64,000 bases of DNA from Schistosoma mansoni (Eukaryota; Platyhelminthes; Trematoda; Strigeidida; Schistosomatidae): assembly GCF_000237925.1 (NCBI RefSeq), contig NC_031502.1, positions 5,685,443-5,749,442 of the forward strand, written 5' to 3'. This document shows, in pieces, positions 34,201-44,775 of the stretch. Under the pieces are notes generated by a model. It was given only the letters and a program-made list of their open reading frames with translations. It was not told the DNA's origin and ran no database searches. Position 1 is the stretch's first letter. Every line of letters starts with the position of its first letter. The translations under genes were made by a program, and so were the position numbers.

Positions 34201-37200
34201 CACACCGTGGAAGGGTTCTTCTAGAGGTACCTGAAAAGGAAATTGGGTTAGAAGTGGTCTTAATGACCTGAGCGCGTGACCGCAGTGCCCAAGGGACAAC
34301 CGCTTGGGGTCGGTCACACACGACCTTTTTGTGGGTAGTTTTTGTATTAACTCCGTTCTTCGAAGGACCTTACCTCCGGAGACGGATATCCGTGGGATAA
34401 GGCGAGGTGTGCATTTTTGGGGTCGACCTTTTCTAACCTCATCCCTCCTTGTGGGAAGGCAGCATCGCTGTCATGCTGGTTGTCTGAAGGAAACACCTTA
34501 CTGCTGTCACACCTCTATACAGTCAGCGGTACGACTTCGGACGGCCTTATACCGTGGAATAATGTCTATAAAATATTGTTACATTTGAAAGATAAACTAT
34601 TATTTTTCTTGACAATGTGATTGAATAAACGCATTTGGTAACTATTTATTTCTGTCCCGATTTTGTTTAGCTTACGTTATCATAATTTAAATCCTGAATA
34701 TATATTTGAGCGTTTACGTCAAACAAAACAACATTATCAATTATCTGTACTTCTTGTTCAAGTGGATGTAGTAAGTTTATTAAGTGTGCCACAATCAAAG
34801 AAAACAGTTTTCTTAGGGTATATGAGAAGTGAAGTTATTATCTTGACTAATTTTTTGAGCGTGAAAATTGAAGCTTTTATTTAACGAGTTTATTAATTAT
34901 TCAGTGTAATATTTCCTTTATTGAAAGTGTTAAAATCACAAACTATTGTCATTTACTGACTAGGTAATTAATCCGCAGTTTTGGATATATGTTCTGTATC
35001 AGTTGACAATTATTATCAAGGGATTTATTGTTATTTTATTTATTTAAACACATAAATATTGGTAAAAGGGGGCACTAGATACATATGCCCCACACAAATC
35101 TCGTTTGATTTGTTTGAGGGCTGTAATACTACTCGGGTGCCCAGACCGAAGCAGGCAGCTTTCTTAGGGGGCCACACCCGGAGCCTTTGACCTCAAGATC
35201 TGATCCACAAGACTGTTGAGCATCGTAAGGAGATACAGTCCCATGGTAGCCGGTGACCAACGATTGATTCTTATGCCGGACATTCGCTTTTCGTCCTCTC
35301 AATTTCGTATGCAATCATGATCAACTTAAGTTGTAATGAGTGCAAAACCAAGGTATTCGACCGGGAAATCGACTACGAATCCTAATTTCTTAATCTCGTT
35401 GACATGAATAATATCCAATGTGATATTTAGGCCATTTGTGTTTATCAGATTGTCTCTATCAAGGGATCATAATTCTTTCAAGACTTTTTACGACTCACAA
35501 GTATGCTATTCATTTAATAATTAATACTGTTATCATAGAGATAATCAATTGTAAGATCCTCTTAGGGTAATCTTATGTCTTTCTTTAAGGGTTCGTTTAT
35601 TTAGGGAGTTCTAACTTTCAGCTACTGGGTTTCAGACTTGGATTTTTCTCTATCTACTTCAGTGCGGAGAGTTGAGTGTCACTGGTATCCTTCACACAAA
35701 AATCTGACTCAAAGCTAAGTTCAGAAACTTGTGTATGGATAATTGCATTCTATACTTGTAACATTTTTTATCGGCGTATTCAGAGGATTCTACTATTGAA
35801 TCTGATTTACCGTAAAATCGTATTTAAAAAAGATACCTCACATGAATTTAATCAGTAAGTTATTAGATGTCAGTCATTGCTACAGAAGAAATCCTAAAGA
35901 ACCCAAAACAACAGTCTTGGTAGATTCCGAAAGTTTAAATCTTTTTTTCTTAATCTAATTGATTAAACATATAAATTACTACTAATTTGACCACTCATTC
36001 CAGAATAAATAGGTCATAATCAACGTAGAGCCTTACACGTGTGTGTTAGCCGGAGTTTCTATACCACACTAACACGACAAGATGAAATTAAGATGAGTTG
36101 TAAACGAAGTAAAATAATATATTACCAATGATAATGAGGATTACACACTGAGAATATAGTTTTTAAAGGTGTAGTAACAAACTTTGAAGATACTGGCAAC
36201 TTTAAAAAATCATTGATCTCGAAGAAATCTTAGTAGTTTCGGTAGTTCGTTTTGTAATTTTTTCAAAATTCCTAGGGTAGAGAACGTCTGAAAGCTAAGT
36301 AGGAAGTCCATGTTACAAGGAATAGATTTCTCTCCTCATGTATTTTATGTAAATTTATATTGTAATCAGCGACAAAATCAATGATTTCTGGGATAGCTTC
36401 GTTCCTCACATCAGTTTGTACCAAATAAAAGATAAATTATTTGATAGAATTATCTTATAAGCTTCATTTTAAATCAAATCTTTCCATTACTCAAGGTTGT
36501 TTATAGTTGGTCAACCTAAATTTGAATAATTGTTACATGGTCTGTCTTGCTAATTTGATTGTTTTATTTCTTATCAAATGCATAAAAACAAAATAAAACA
36601 TATACACTTCATTTCAGCCAGATCCATATTATCCGTTAAAAGAGTTATGTAAAATTTGTTGGACTGAGAGATTAACCTTGATGTTGGCTTGGAAGTAAGT
36701 TTATCTTTGCACCTTTGTAATTTATTAATTAATGAAACCAATGTCCACATGATTTTGTATGATAAACTTTGTTAGGTTGTTGGAAGTAGTCAGCAAAAAA
36801 AATCCTGAACATGGGTTTTGTGCTCGTCAGTGAGGTGTACATACAATCTTAAGGAAACTATTTCTCTCCATAAGTTTTGTACTCGCATCACCCAGCTTCA
36901 TAGTCTGAAACGTTACTACTGAGTTTTTTGAGCCTCAACTGACCAGCAAGAATGAGACATTTATAATTGATTGATCACTAAGTAGTAAACTACTATTATG
37001 CTTATCTAACTTCAAGAGCTGATCAAATTGCAGTGTGATCACTAGTCTAGATAAATTGACATTAGTCACTACTCAGTGATTGACCATTTGTAAATAATGA
37101 GTTTTATCCTTCTGTTGAAACATTTTGGTTATTTAGACATTCAAAATTGATACATTTTGTTTTGTTGTGACTGATACAAGGAATTATTTTGACTGAGGTA

Positions 37201-40200
37201 TTTTTTATCACGCCCGAGCGTATAAAGCAGGAATAGCTTGTTTTCCATGTGAGAGGAATACATGTTACAGAGGCTTCATAACTGATATCGTAACGTATAT
37301 ATATGCTGATATATAATGATAATATTTAGAGAGCTTTTGTACTCGACAGTTTTTATGCTTCAGTTATAAACGGTTTCAACATTTAGTCAGCATTGGTACA
37401 TAAAATATTGAGGTTTGGGCTTACTAAACGAAAAATAAGTGAACGATACCTCGCTTAAAAAAAGGTTATTAACTGTTCAAGAGCTGTGATAGACTGTAAG
37501 TATTTGTCTCCGACATTAGGTTGCCGTTTACTCCCAGAAGTTACAGTGCTACACTTCTTTGCATCTAATTAATATGCAAATATTTATCGTTTCCAACTGC
37601 CACCTCATATATTACCCCACTCTTGTTCCTAGTCACAAATTCCTCTGTCCATGCGTCGTACCTCAGTTTGTAATCTCGAGCAAACACAGATTTGATCATC
37701 AGTGCTGGAGTGGGGCCCTCAGTATTACCAATTTCTCACCCGCAGTCCTTTTGGCAGCATCGATTGCTTGTTTGTTTTCAATATGCAGTCCATAAGAACT
37801 TCCATTCGCAATTTGGTAATGCGTCATGGGTTATTGTTCTGCATACATTTGAAAATTATGCAGTACCTCGACGAGCACCCCCTACCCAATTTTACTTGGG
37901 CCCTTTCGAATGTTTTCATAGACCTCTCTACTTGTCTGTTTGGATGAGAGTATGGTAGTGAAGAGATGTGGATAATAGATTTTCAGCTGAAGAAATTTCG
38001 AAAATGATTGAAAGTAAACTGTGACCCCTTATCTGACAGCCCATCCTGAAAAAAATCTCCGTTAGTAAGTGGCAGGTTTTGTTTGCTCTTAGTGCTATCC
38101 ACAGGGAGAATCTCTAGTCATTTAGAGAACGTATTAGCGAAAAGCAGACGGGCTAAGCCTGTGTGCTCTGGATGATAGGTCTTCATGTTGTGGCCGCAGA
38201 GCTGGTGGTACCCGATCATCATGTTTTACTACTTGCGGAAAATTAAAGAGGCCGTCCACGAATTTACACAATCTGTTAGTTTTTAAATGATCAGCAGGCC
38301 AAACTTCGAACAACAGACTTCATACGATGAATACCTGGGTGACTGCAGTAAAAGATGTCAAGGAACTACCACGTGGTTCAATTGTAGATCAGTTATTTGC
38401 GATAAGTAATGGTTCCCAACTATGAGAAATTCGTTCTACCTCTCCATTGAGAGGGTTCTGTGACCACTCTTTCATCATAATCGGTAAAGATTGGTTGTAC
38501 TAAGTCAGTATCAATTTCAAATTGTGAGACTGCAGAAAGATTTACACTCTTTAATCTGGTTCCAAGGAACGTACTTACTCAGAAAAAGTGGAGACCGGGG
38601 ACGGTCTATTTAAGGCAAAAATGCCTAATAATCAATAATGCTCAACAACGGAGCAGATACATTCGTTAAAACAGACATTTTATGTGTGGCTTGGATGCTA
38701 TCTGAATCTAGTTGGCAGCACATATAGGTTACAAGTACTAAACTGGCTCCATATGTTAGTGTCGGTTCCTCCAAAACGATCGTGCCTGAGTCCTCTATAT
38801 GGTCAAACCGATGGTTCACAGTTCAATTCTGAATAATCCTGAGAGTAAAAGTGGAGGTGATGGGGATGTTGAGTCTTTAAACAAAATTTAATAGGAAAGA
38901 ATTAAGTGGAAGATTATACAGTGATTTAAATGTGATTTCCAGTATAATATTTATTTGTGATAGTTCTCTTCAAAGATTGTTAAGTTTTGTAATCTTTTAA
39001 CTGTGTATGACGGAATGAATTAGAATGTTAGTTTATTTTGATGGAGCTTCTAGACAAGCTTGGACTTCTATCCCTAGTTAGTGGCCGTAGAAAAATTAGA
39101 TACGAAGCAGTATCGTTCACTATCACTGAAGTTAGAAATTATTCGCGTAATCCACAAACAAAGCAAAATTGTTAATCGTTTTTTTAAATTTCAAAATATA
39201 CCATTTTTACGCACTTACAGCATGGAGGAAGCAGCAAGATATTTAGAAGCTTATAAAGCCTTGGAAAACAAGCCTCCAGATAACTTAATGGTAGAACCAG
39301 CCACACAAACAGATCATATCGCACAGGTTACAGATTTCTTAACTTCGGTTCGACGTATCACAAAAGCTGATGCTGTTTCAGCGATGAAAAAATTTGATGT
39401 AAGTGTGAATATCCTTCTAGTTTTTATTGTTTGCGGTGAAGCTATAACTTATAGATGACCTTTGAGCGACGCCAAAGTGACCTTGAAAATGTCCACCTTA
39501 CTATGGCTAAATGAGGGTTATAAAATAGTGTGAGGAATTAAGAATATGACTTACAGTTGATAGTTAGGGTTAGGAATTATATTTGGGGTTTACGTCACGA
39601 ACTAGCATCAGCTAAAATGTCAAAACGCTATTTAGCCAGTGGATGGATGAATTTCGTGTCAAAATCCAAGACCTGTTATCCTAAATCTGATTGGTTCATT
39701 CGTAAATAATAGTCTCACCTTGTTTGCTTGAGTTGTACTTGCTTGTGTGTAGTTGACAAATAGTTAACAGTATGTGACATAAAACAGATATTACTGACTA
39801 ACAGTTGATAAACAACTTAGCTAAGTAGCATATAGCTAGTGAAGTATTCGGTCAAATATTTTCTCACTATACAATTCTAAAGATTAGCAATGAAAAATAA
39901 CTTGAAAAACCTAAGTTCTATCAACATATGTTCTTAAAAGAATCAAGTGGAGCAGAATAACGTGCTATACGTCTCTGATTATGTCCATAAGTGTCACGAA
40001 TTTAAATCTTTGAGTGAAATACACGTTGATGATTTAGATCTACACTTTCCTGTTCATCATTTTTAACCATCTATAACAGATTTAGTTAAATTAAAATAGC
40101 TTAGATCCTGATGATCCTAATAGTTATTGAAAAAAAATACTCTGATAAACATCACAGCATTTTATTATTTGGTTCTCTTAGGTTGATGCGATAAACTACT

Positions 40201-41317
40201 TATTTCGCTCATTATTATACACAATCATACGATTCAGATTGCACGAAATAACAATTCACCTAGAACATTTTCAACTTAATAGTTGACTAGTATGCATTTA
40301 ATCAAGGCAGATAGATTAAAACGAACAATCGGGGATTCATAAAAACAGATTTACTTCCGTATTCTATTGATAAGTGAGTAATAAAATTGATACTAGCAGG
40401 TTAATACGTAAGTAATAAGTTGTTTTTGAATAAAAATTAAATTTTACAAGGATTCGATAGTTTTTCTAATTTTCTTTTTCAATGTAAACTTTCAGACGGT
40501 AGCCGACATAATACGAGCTGATCAATCAACTTTGGAGAAGTGCCCTGGTTTCGGTCAGCTTAAGGTATGTTGAAATTTTCAAATAACTTTATTTTAAATA
40601 TATTTATAAAAGCTTTAAGGGGAATGCGCATTACGTAACTATAGGTTCTATTTAAAAGGCCGAGTAAAGATTTCCCTCTTCAGATAATTTTGTTATTGTG
40701 GTATACTTACTGAACAAACTGTCAATTGTATGTTTCTACTTAGATGGATAAGCACTATCTACGTATTCAGTTCGTTTAGTTTCTGATTAGAGTTATAAAA
40801 TTACATCATCGTTAACTGTGGTTATTCTGTATTCTGCGTGGTAGTGCAGTTGCAGATTACTGAACATACCTTTGGAATCTCAACAATTGTACATTTCCAG
40901 TTTGTTTGTGTGCGTCAGGTTTGTTCGAGAATACTTCATAGTTTCTTCAATTGTTAATTCTCTTAGCGATGTTTTTGGATTTTGCTTGCTGGTTATGATT
41001 TGTTGTAATAAGATTTTTGTATTTCACGTTCGTGGTCCTTCTAAATTACATAATCCATTGTGAATGTTATATTGCGAGTAAGCCTAAGTGTTATTCGTGA
41101 ATAAGAAGTTGTACAATAATAACAGAGATCATGATAATACCCAGTATTCACATGTGTACTCAAAATGAACTGTGTATAACAGGTATTATTATTTCAACAA
41201 TCTCAACAATATTTCTAACATCCTTACACGAAATAACAAAAAACTTTCATTTTCTATTTGCAGGCCCGTAAACTCACTGAAGTTTTCAGAATGCCATTTA
41301 TAAAGAAAAATTCATGA
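25253..41317 (+). CDS. ERCC1: ERCC1-like DNA excision-repair protein, C-terminal seven exons
   Basis: Non-catalytic partner of XPF in the 5' incision nuclease of nucleotide-excision and crosslink repair (nuclear). Exons: 25253-25310, 26377-26480, 34671-34770, 36618-36694, 39221-39398, 40496-40564, 41264-41317; all GT-AG with consistent phases, giving 212 aa to TGA. Seen in order: ILVNQRQ|RGNPVLKQIRNVAWEYAD; DPDFVVGRNNCIYFLS|LRYHNLNPEYI; LSVLLVQVDV|PDPYYPLKELCKIC; LTLMLAW|NMEEAARYLEAYKA; VTDFLTSVRRITKADAVSAM; and hairpin CPGFG|(QLK)ARKLTEVF ending MPFIKKNS. This follows animal ERCC1 through the central domain and the tandem helix-hairpin-helix that binds XPF. The N-terminal part is not located. 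The 8.2-kb intron after exon 26480 holds a full SR2-like LINE. Confidence 0.94.
26481..27706. other. ERCC1 intron, no element recognised
   Basis: AT-rich intron; the open stretches 26822-27094 (minus) and 27280-27525 (plus) have no recognisable motif or splice sites. Confidence 0.4.
27707..28225 (-). mobile_element. Miniature RTE derivative: 5' region fused to 3' tail (copy 1)
   Basis: On the minus strand the unit runs from the RTE-2 5' region (homologous to 8550-8040) directly into the RTE-2 3' end (gtggcgcatat, ttggtgccctcttgtacc, then an (AAATA)n-type tail at 27707-27725). The whole coding part is missing. The same joint is seen at 35038-35305. The 3' end matches copy B at about 45200-45260, so it would be recognised by the same RT; this is a non-autonomous RTE-tailed family. 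It lies in an ERCC1 intron, antisense. Confidence 0.75.
28226..29899. other. ERCC1 intron, two unexplained open stretches
   Basis: It contains open frames 28526-28894 (122 codons) and 28994-29350 (118 codons), both plus strand. Neither shows a known motif and there is no strong splice context; the second ends in a hydrophobic segment. Probably chance, but they are unusually long for AT-rich intron sequence. Confidence 0.3.
29900..29911. repeat. 5' target-site duplication of SR2-like copy 2
   Basis: The 12-bp acctcataaaca is repeated exactly at 33818-33829, immediately after the 3' tail. The next base, G29912, is the predicted first nucleotide of the element and of its ribozyme. Confidence 0.93.
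29912..30058 (+). ncRNA. Candidate HDV-like self-cleaving ribozyme at LINE 5' end
   Basis: P1: GCCCGACC (29912-29919) with GGTCGGGC (29942-29949), 8 perfect pairs. One-base joint. P2: TTGCTGCT (29921-29928) with AGCAGCAA (30051-30058), 8 perfect pairs. P3: ACC (29929-29931) with GGT (29939-29941) around a 7-nt loop, placed directly between P2 and P1' as in HDV. A roughly 90-nt insert (several hairpins) takes the place of P4, and the strand before P2' is CTAAA with C30046 in the catalytic position. The predicted cleavage site is exactly the junction with the target-site duplication. P1.1 is not evident. Confidence 0.68.
30293..32079 (+). pseudogene. Endonuclease and linker frames of SR2-like copy 2
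   Basis: Two overlapping open stretches. 30293-31324 carries a proline/serine-rich leader and most of the AP-endonuclease (SETRIQD, YAPTDC, GDFNAQVG). 31285-32079 carries the endonuclease end (QIDHIVISHHWRGS, DSDHALIR) and a charged linker (RNYCEQWWATKAKEIEKAV, RLFRLIKETGIKKSS, ERWAEHFKEQF). A single frameshift in the overlap separates them. The SDH triad end and GDFN catalytic pair are conserved. Confidence 0.88.
32080..33628 (+). pseudogene. Reverse transcriptase and C-terminal frames of SR2-like copy 2
   Basis: The RT N-terminal blocks are readable but interrupted (32080-32480). 32542-33123 is open from KGVPQKYINLVKALYSNTTS through LEYADDIVLFGEDTDKMQ to the TGA after SIKG. 33011-33628 continues in another frame with YGCETWPLRVEGTRKFLVFD, LHRLRWLGHVLRMPEHRLP and a WGPRDYRNQW end. 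The TGA and accompanying small deletion at 33121 are shared with copies 1 and 3. Confidence 0.88.
33880..34025 (+). mobile_element. RTE endonuclease fragment
   Basis: It encodes a piece matching the endonuclease end: NRFRHKEKHLLTW, RWTQLDHIAISHRWRGSIED. It is diverged from the adjacent full-length copy (homologous to 31250-31375), so it is an older insertion and not part of that copy, whose target-site duplication ends at 33829. Confidence 0.7.
34155..34550 (-). mobile_element. SR2-like 5' fragment, antisense
   Basis: On the minus strand it matches the 5' UTR and first codons of the SR2-like family (MCDRPQAVVPWALRSRAQVI, TLPRCGQPGSDNCPHTSN). It is truncated at both ends and lacks the ribozyme-like start. 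It lies about 120 bp upstream of the ERCC1 exon at 34671 in antisense orientation. Confidence 0.8.
35038..35305 (-). mobile_element. Miniature RTE derivative (copy 2)
   Basis: Same fusion of RTE-2 5' region and 3' tail as at 27707-28225, with an additional internal deletion in the 5' region (joined near 35275). The A-rich tail is at 35038-35055 (complement). It lies in the ERCC1 intron after exon 34671-34770, antisense. Confidence 0.72.
35306..36617. other. ERCC1 intron, no element recognised
   Basis: AT-rich intron without supported coding frames or recognisable repeats. Confidence 0.45.
36790..37095. repeat. Interspersed repeat, unclassified family P (copy 2)
   Basis: Shares the catcacccagcttca and aattgattgatcact landmarks with 14990-15425. 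Non-coding. It sits in the ERCC1 intron 36695-39220. Confidence 0.45.
37590..38880 (-). mobile_element. LTR retrotransposon fossil (Ty3/gypsy-type pol, integrase part)
   Basis: Minus-strand similarity to the integrase core and C-terminal region of gypsy-type pol (SDKGSQF-like, then LPYSHPN-QVER and a KTFERA stretch). No flanking LTRs were recognised and most of the element is missing. It is old and broken at many places. It lies antisense in an ERCC1 intron. Confidence 0.6.
39435..39719. mobile_element. hAT-like MITE (copy 1)
   Basis: A 285-bp non-coding element bounded by related inverted ends (GGTGAAGCTATAACTTATAG on the left; the right end in reverse complement is GGTGAGACTATTATTTACGA) and flanked by the exact 8-bp duplication ttgtttgc (39427-39434 and 39720-39727). 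An 8-bp duplication with short TIRs points to the hAT superfamily. It sits 36 bp after the ERCC1 exon that ends at 39398. Confidence 0.78.
39728..40495. other. ERCC1 intron, nothing recognised
   Basis: AT-rich intron between the MITE and the exon encoding TVADIIRADQSTLEKCPGFG; no supported feature. Confidence 0.45.
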
Positions 41318-41359
41318 TATGAAATAGAGCAAAAAAACATGCTGTACATATTTTGCCTA

Positions 41360-41365
41360 AATAAA
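41360..41365 (+). promoter_or_regulatory. Polyadenylation signal of ERCC1-like gene
   Basis: Canonical AATAAA 43 bp after the ERCC1 stop codon, implying a very short 3' UTR. No competing hexamer lies between the stop and this site. Confidence 0.65.
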
Positions 41366-41490
41366 AGTTCCTGTTATAATCGGTAATTATGGTTCAGTAG
41401 TAAACAAGACAGTTTTTATATTGTTCCTTGCGTTGATACATAAAACGTATGATTCACAAACTATACCACCATTTTAACTATAAAAGTTCC

Positions 41491-41720
41491 GGCGAGACTA
41501 TAATTTATGGACGAACCAATGAGATCAAGAATAGCAAGTCTTGGTTTTCGGCATCATAGCTGATGTCAGTTCCTGATAGAAACACTTACTCTAATTCCTA
41601 GCCCTAAATCCTAATCTCGATTCTTCATATTAATTTATTACCCTCTTTCGATCCTAGTGCGTAGACGAGTCTCAGCGTCACTAGTGTCGCTAGAGGTCGT
41701 CCATAAATTATAATCTCCGC
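41491..41720. mobile_element. hAT-like MITE (copy 2)
   Basis: A 230-bp element, inverted relative to the one at 39435-39719, with clear terminal inverted repeats (GGCGAGACTATAATTTATGG left; GCGGAGATTATAATTTATGG as the reverse complement of the right end). It is flanked by an 8-bp duplication with one mismatch (aaagttcc / aaagtttc). It lies about 170 bp downstream of the ERCC1 stop. Confidence 0.8.
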
Positions 41721-42129
41721 AAAGTTTCTAGTGCCAAATTTCATTCGTAGTGTTATTAGTATATACCAAACATTGCTATCTGCTTATCGATATATAATTC
41801 CCATTTAAACGTTAAAAAATGTTCAGCGAATTTATTATCAAGCTGTACAATCGTATATATAAATGAAGTTTTTTTGTTAAAGTACTAGTTCTGTGAGGGC
41901 ACATGAACATGATGATGTAATAAAAAAAACTATAATACTGGATTACGCAATATGTATAATAACAATAAAAGATTGTATGTGCAAATAGATAGTCTTGTAA
42001 AATAATAAGTTACCAACGGATTATAATGTGTATGAAGATAATTAAAATGTTTTTGCTACAATAATTAAAGGTAATAGAGTTGAAAAATTAAATGAAGTGA
42101 TATCAGAAGCAATTATGAACAAAAACATT

Positions 42130-42280
42130 CTACCGACCCACAGGTTGACTTCAACGTTCTTTATACAGTTCGTCCAAATCCACCTAGACTTCTTCGTATC
42201 CAACTCCTTAAAACAGCTGAAGCTCTTTTCATCCATGAGCTCAAGGCAGAACTGTACGAACAAAAGAAGTACATCTTGTT
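42130..42280 (+). mobile_element. Penelope-like element fragment, extreme C-terminus
   Basis: A plus-strand frame reads LYTVRPNPPRLLRIQLLKTA then EALFIHELKAELYEQKKY, the pattern seen after the GIY-YIG domain in Penelope-like proteins (LR...LL..AEA..I....P.LC.QK.Y/F). Compare LRFIEILPIRNLDSRLCAHK at 62230-62300. Only this tail is recognisable. Confidence 0.6.
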
Positions 42281-43060
42281 GTGATCGTTATCTTGGCCTT
42301 AATCTATTATTATTACCACTTGTCACTTCGTATCTAAAAATACCCCCCTCTCCCTTTACTTGTGTCCCATATCCTCATGATTTTATTCATAATTGTTTCT
42401 GATATCACTTCACTATTACCTTTAATCATCTTACTTCATTCACATTATAATCTACTGCTAACTTATTAATTTTACGAGGCTTTCCATTTGCGCACGCACA
42501 ATCTTTTATTGTTATCTCCTTATGTTGTATTTCGAATCAGAAGAGAATTAAATGCCACTGTTAAAGAGGGCACTCAGCTATATAGTCCTGAGTAGTAACG
42601 GGATCGTAAACGCAATTTCAGTTCAGCACTATGCTTCCAAAATATTATTGACCCAGCCTCCCAATAGTTAAGGGAGTGGAACTGGCATGTAAAAAAAGCG
42701 ATCTTCGCATTACAGATTTCCTTTTCAATGATTAATAATCAACAGAACATGGTAGAATGACAATGTGGGAATAATTAGTATAATCGAATGCTAACTGAGC
42801 GATTGCACTTATCAGTCTCGCTTCTGACCGATTCTCATAAGCTTACACAAACGTACACATCCTTGAAGAAAGTTGGATCATTGATACAAGGGATATATTA
42901 AACATAGGATTTCTGGTTTATTAATAGCTTATTTTGAGGTTAACGGTAATAGGAGCACACAGACGATAAAAGCTGAAAACTAGATTCAGAGAACATATGA
43001 TTAGAGGCAGTTGCGAAATTTTCTCTTTCTAACTACACATCAGTACGAATGAAACCTGAG
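42281..43060. other. Spacer, nothing recognised
   Basis: AT-rich intergenic sequence between ERCC1 and RTE copy B, no supported feature. Confidence 0.45.
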
Positions 43061-43389
43061 GTCAGAGCATTATGACGAAGTGCATGAAAATGCTCTGGTA
43101 TAGCCGAGGGTGAAGAAAATCCGCTCCCCCTCTCAAAATCCTCTCATATGGCCACACATATATATCCAATGTTAGACGAGCCCCCATCGCCTTTTCGTGG
43201 TGGGAGTGTTATTTACGAAATTTAGAGGACCAAAAGCAGATGTTCGGCAATTGACGTGAATTGGTACATACGGACGATTCACCTAGGAAAGTTGGAAAAC
43301 CTTGATTCCAAATCGACTCCAGGGTCCTAAGGTAACAAATAGCGTTTGAATCCATTCTTGGTCACTAGGTACCATGAAACTCCATCTCC

Positions 43390-43885
43390 CCCGATAGTTG
43401 TTACTGAAACGACGTGGACCCTTTTTAAAGATAGGGACAACTATCGACTCCTTCCATGATGTTGGAACACTCTCTAGCTCCCAGACCTTTGTCAACAACG
43501 TTGTCAGTGCCTTAATCAGAAAGTCACCACCATCTTTAAAAAGAGCCGGAAGTAAGTCATCTGGGCCCGGTGATTTGTAGCGTTTCAAGAGTTGGAGTTC
43601 GTTGCGGGCTTCCACCTCATTTGGTGGATCAATCATCACCAGTCATGGAGAGCAAGACAGTCTGATCGATGTTGCCGGAGCAGCAGGTCAGTTGAACTGC
43701 TCTTCGAAGGACTCTACCCATCGTCCAAGATGTCGGTGGATGTTAGTGATTGGCATCATGTCTTCCTCACAGACTGTTTCGCTCACACTAGACTTCTTGC
43801 TGCCAGTGGCTCGAAAGAGTTGAAAGAGCTCCCGAGAATTACCAGATGCAGCTGCTGCTTCCAGCTCATTAGTACGCTCCGACAA
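43390..43885 (-). mobile_element. Inverted middle block of RTE copy B
   Basis: The minus-strand frame encodes ELFQLFRATGSKKSSVSE, RYKSPGPDDLLPALFKDGG and SWKESIVVPIFKKG, i.e. linker and RT N-terminus, opposite in direction to the RT palm that begins at 43888. Edges are the same as in copy A. Confidence 0.85.
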
Positions 43886-43887
43886 CC

Positions 43888-44775
43888 ATGTTTCTCGTAG
43901 TGGTTCTTGACATCAGGGTTACCTTCGATTCGTTGGACAGGACTGTTCTCTGGGATTGTCTATTGAAGATGGGTGTGCCTGAGAAATTTATTAACATCTT
44001 AAAAACCCTATATACAAACACATCGGGTAGAGTGAGGGCATACAACCACCTTTCTCCATTGTTCCATTCAAGCAGTGGGGTTAGAAACGGTTGCCTAATC
44101 TCACCATTCCTTTTCAACTTTGCCATCAATGAGATTCGAGAAACAGCTGTGATGGATGTAAGTAACGGCGGTGTAGATCTGTTGCCTGGAGAAAGACTTA
44201 TCGACCTCGAGTATGCGGATGATATTGTCTCACTGTGCGATAATGCCCAAGCCATGCAATCTGCACTTAATCAGTTGGAAATCAGTGTCCGCAGGTACGG
44301 TCTGTGCTATGCACCTTCGAAGTGTAAAGTATTTCTACAACACTGGCAGGATTCTAATCCTGTACTCACCCTGGGTGATGAGCAGATTGAAATAGTTGAG
44401 AAGTTCGTGTATCTAAGTAGCCGCGTAAGTGCTGGTGGTGGCGTGAGTGATGAGATCGATTCACGTATAATGAAAGCCAGAGCGGCTTATGCCAATCTGT
44501 GCCACCTTTGGCGCCTTCATGATGTTAGTCTGGCTGTAAAAGGTCGGATCTACAACACCTCGGTGAGAGCAGTTTTGCTATATGCTCGTGAAACCTGGCA
44601 TCTCCGAGTTGAGGATGTTAGACGACTCTCTGTGTTTGATCATCGTTGTCTCCGAAGGATTGCTGACATCCAGTGGAAATACCATATTAGTAATGCAGAG
44701 GCTCAGCATCGTGTGTTCGGGCGCAGAGACGATAATTCATTTGATGTAACCATCTTGAAACATCGACTTCGGTGA
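43888..44775 (+). pseudogene. RT palm/thumb reading frame of RTE copy B
   Basis: 295 open codons almost identical to 6736-5849, with LDIRVTFDSLDRTVLWDCLL, LEYADDIVSLCDNAQ and HWQDSNPVLTLGDEQIE. Copies A and B differ at only a few residues (for example SFDVT here against SFGVT in A), so the pair is young. It has no N-terminal RT in the same orientation. Confidence 0.86.

Noticed and set aside
34304-34588. Plus-strand open frame of 94 codons near the ERCC1 exon
   Set aside because: It is the antisense of the SR2-like 5' fragment; the same antisense frame appears at 3546-3755 and 29954-30163.
39081-39220. Upstream extension of the ERCC1 exon (open from 39081)
   Set aside because: The acceptor at 39219-39220 and the phase of the preceding exon give the conserved AW-N-MEEAARYLEAYK; the open stretch before it is intron.
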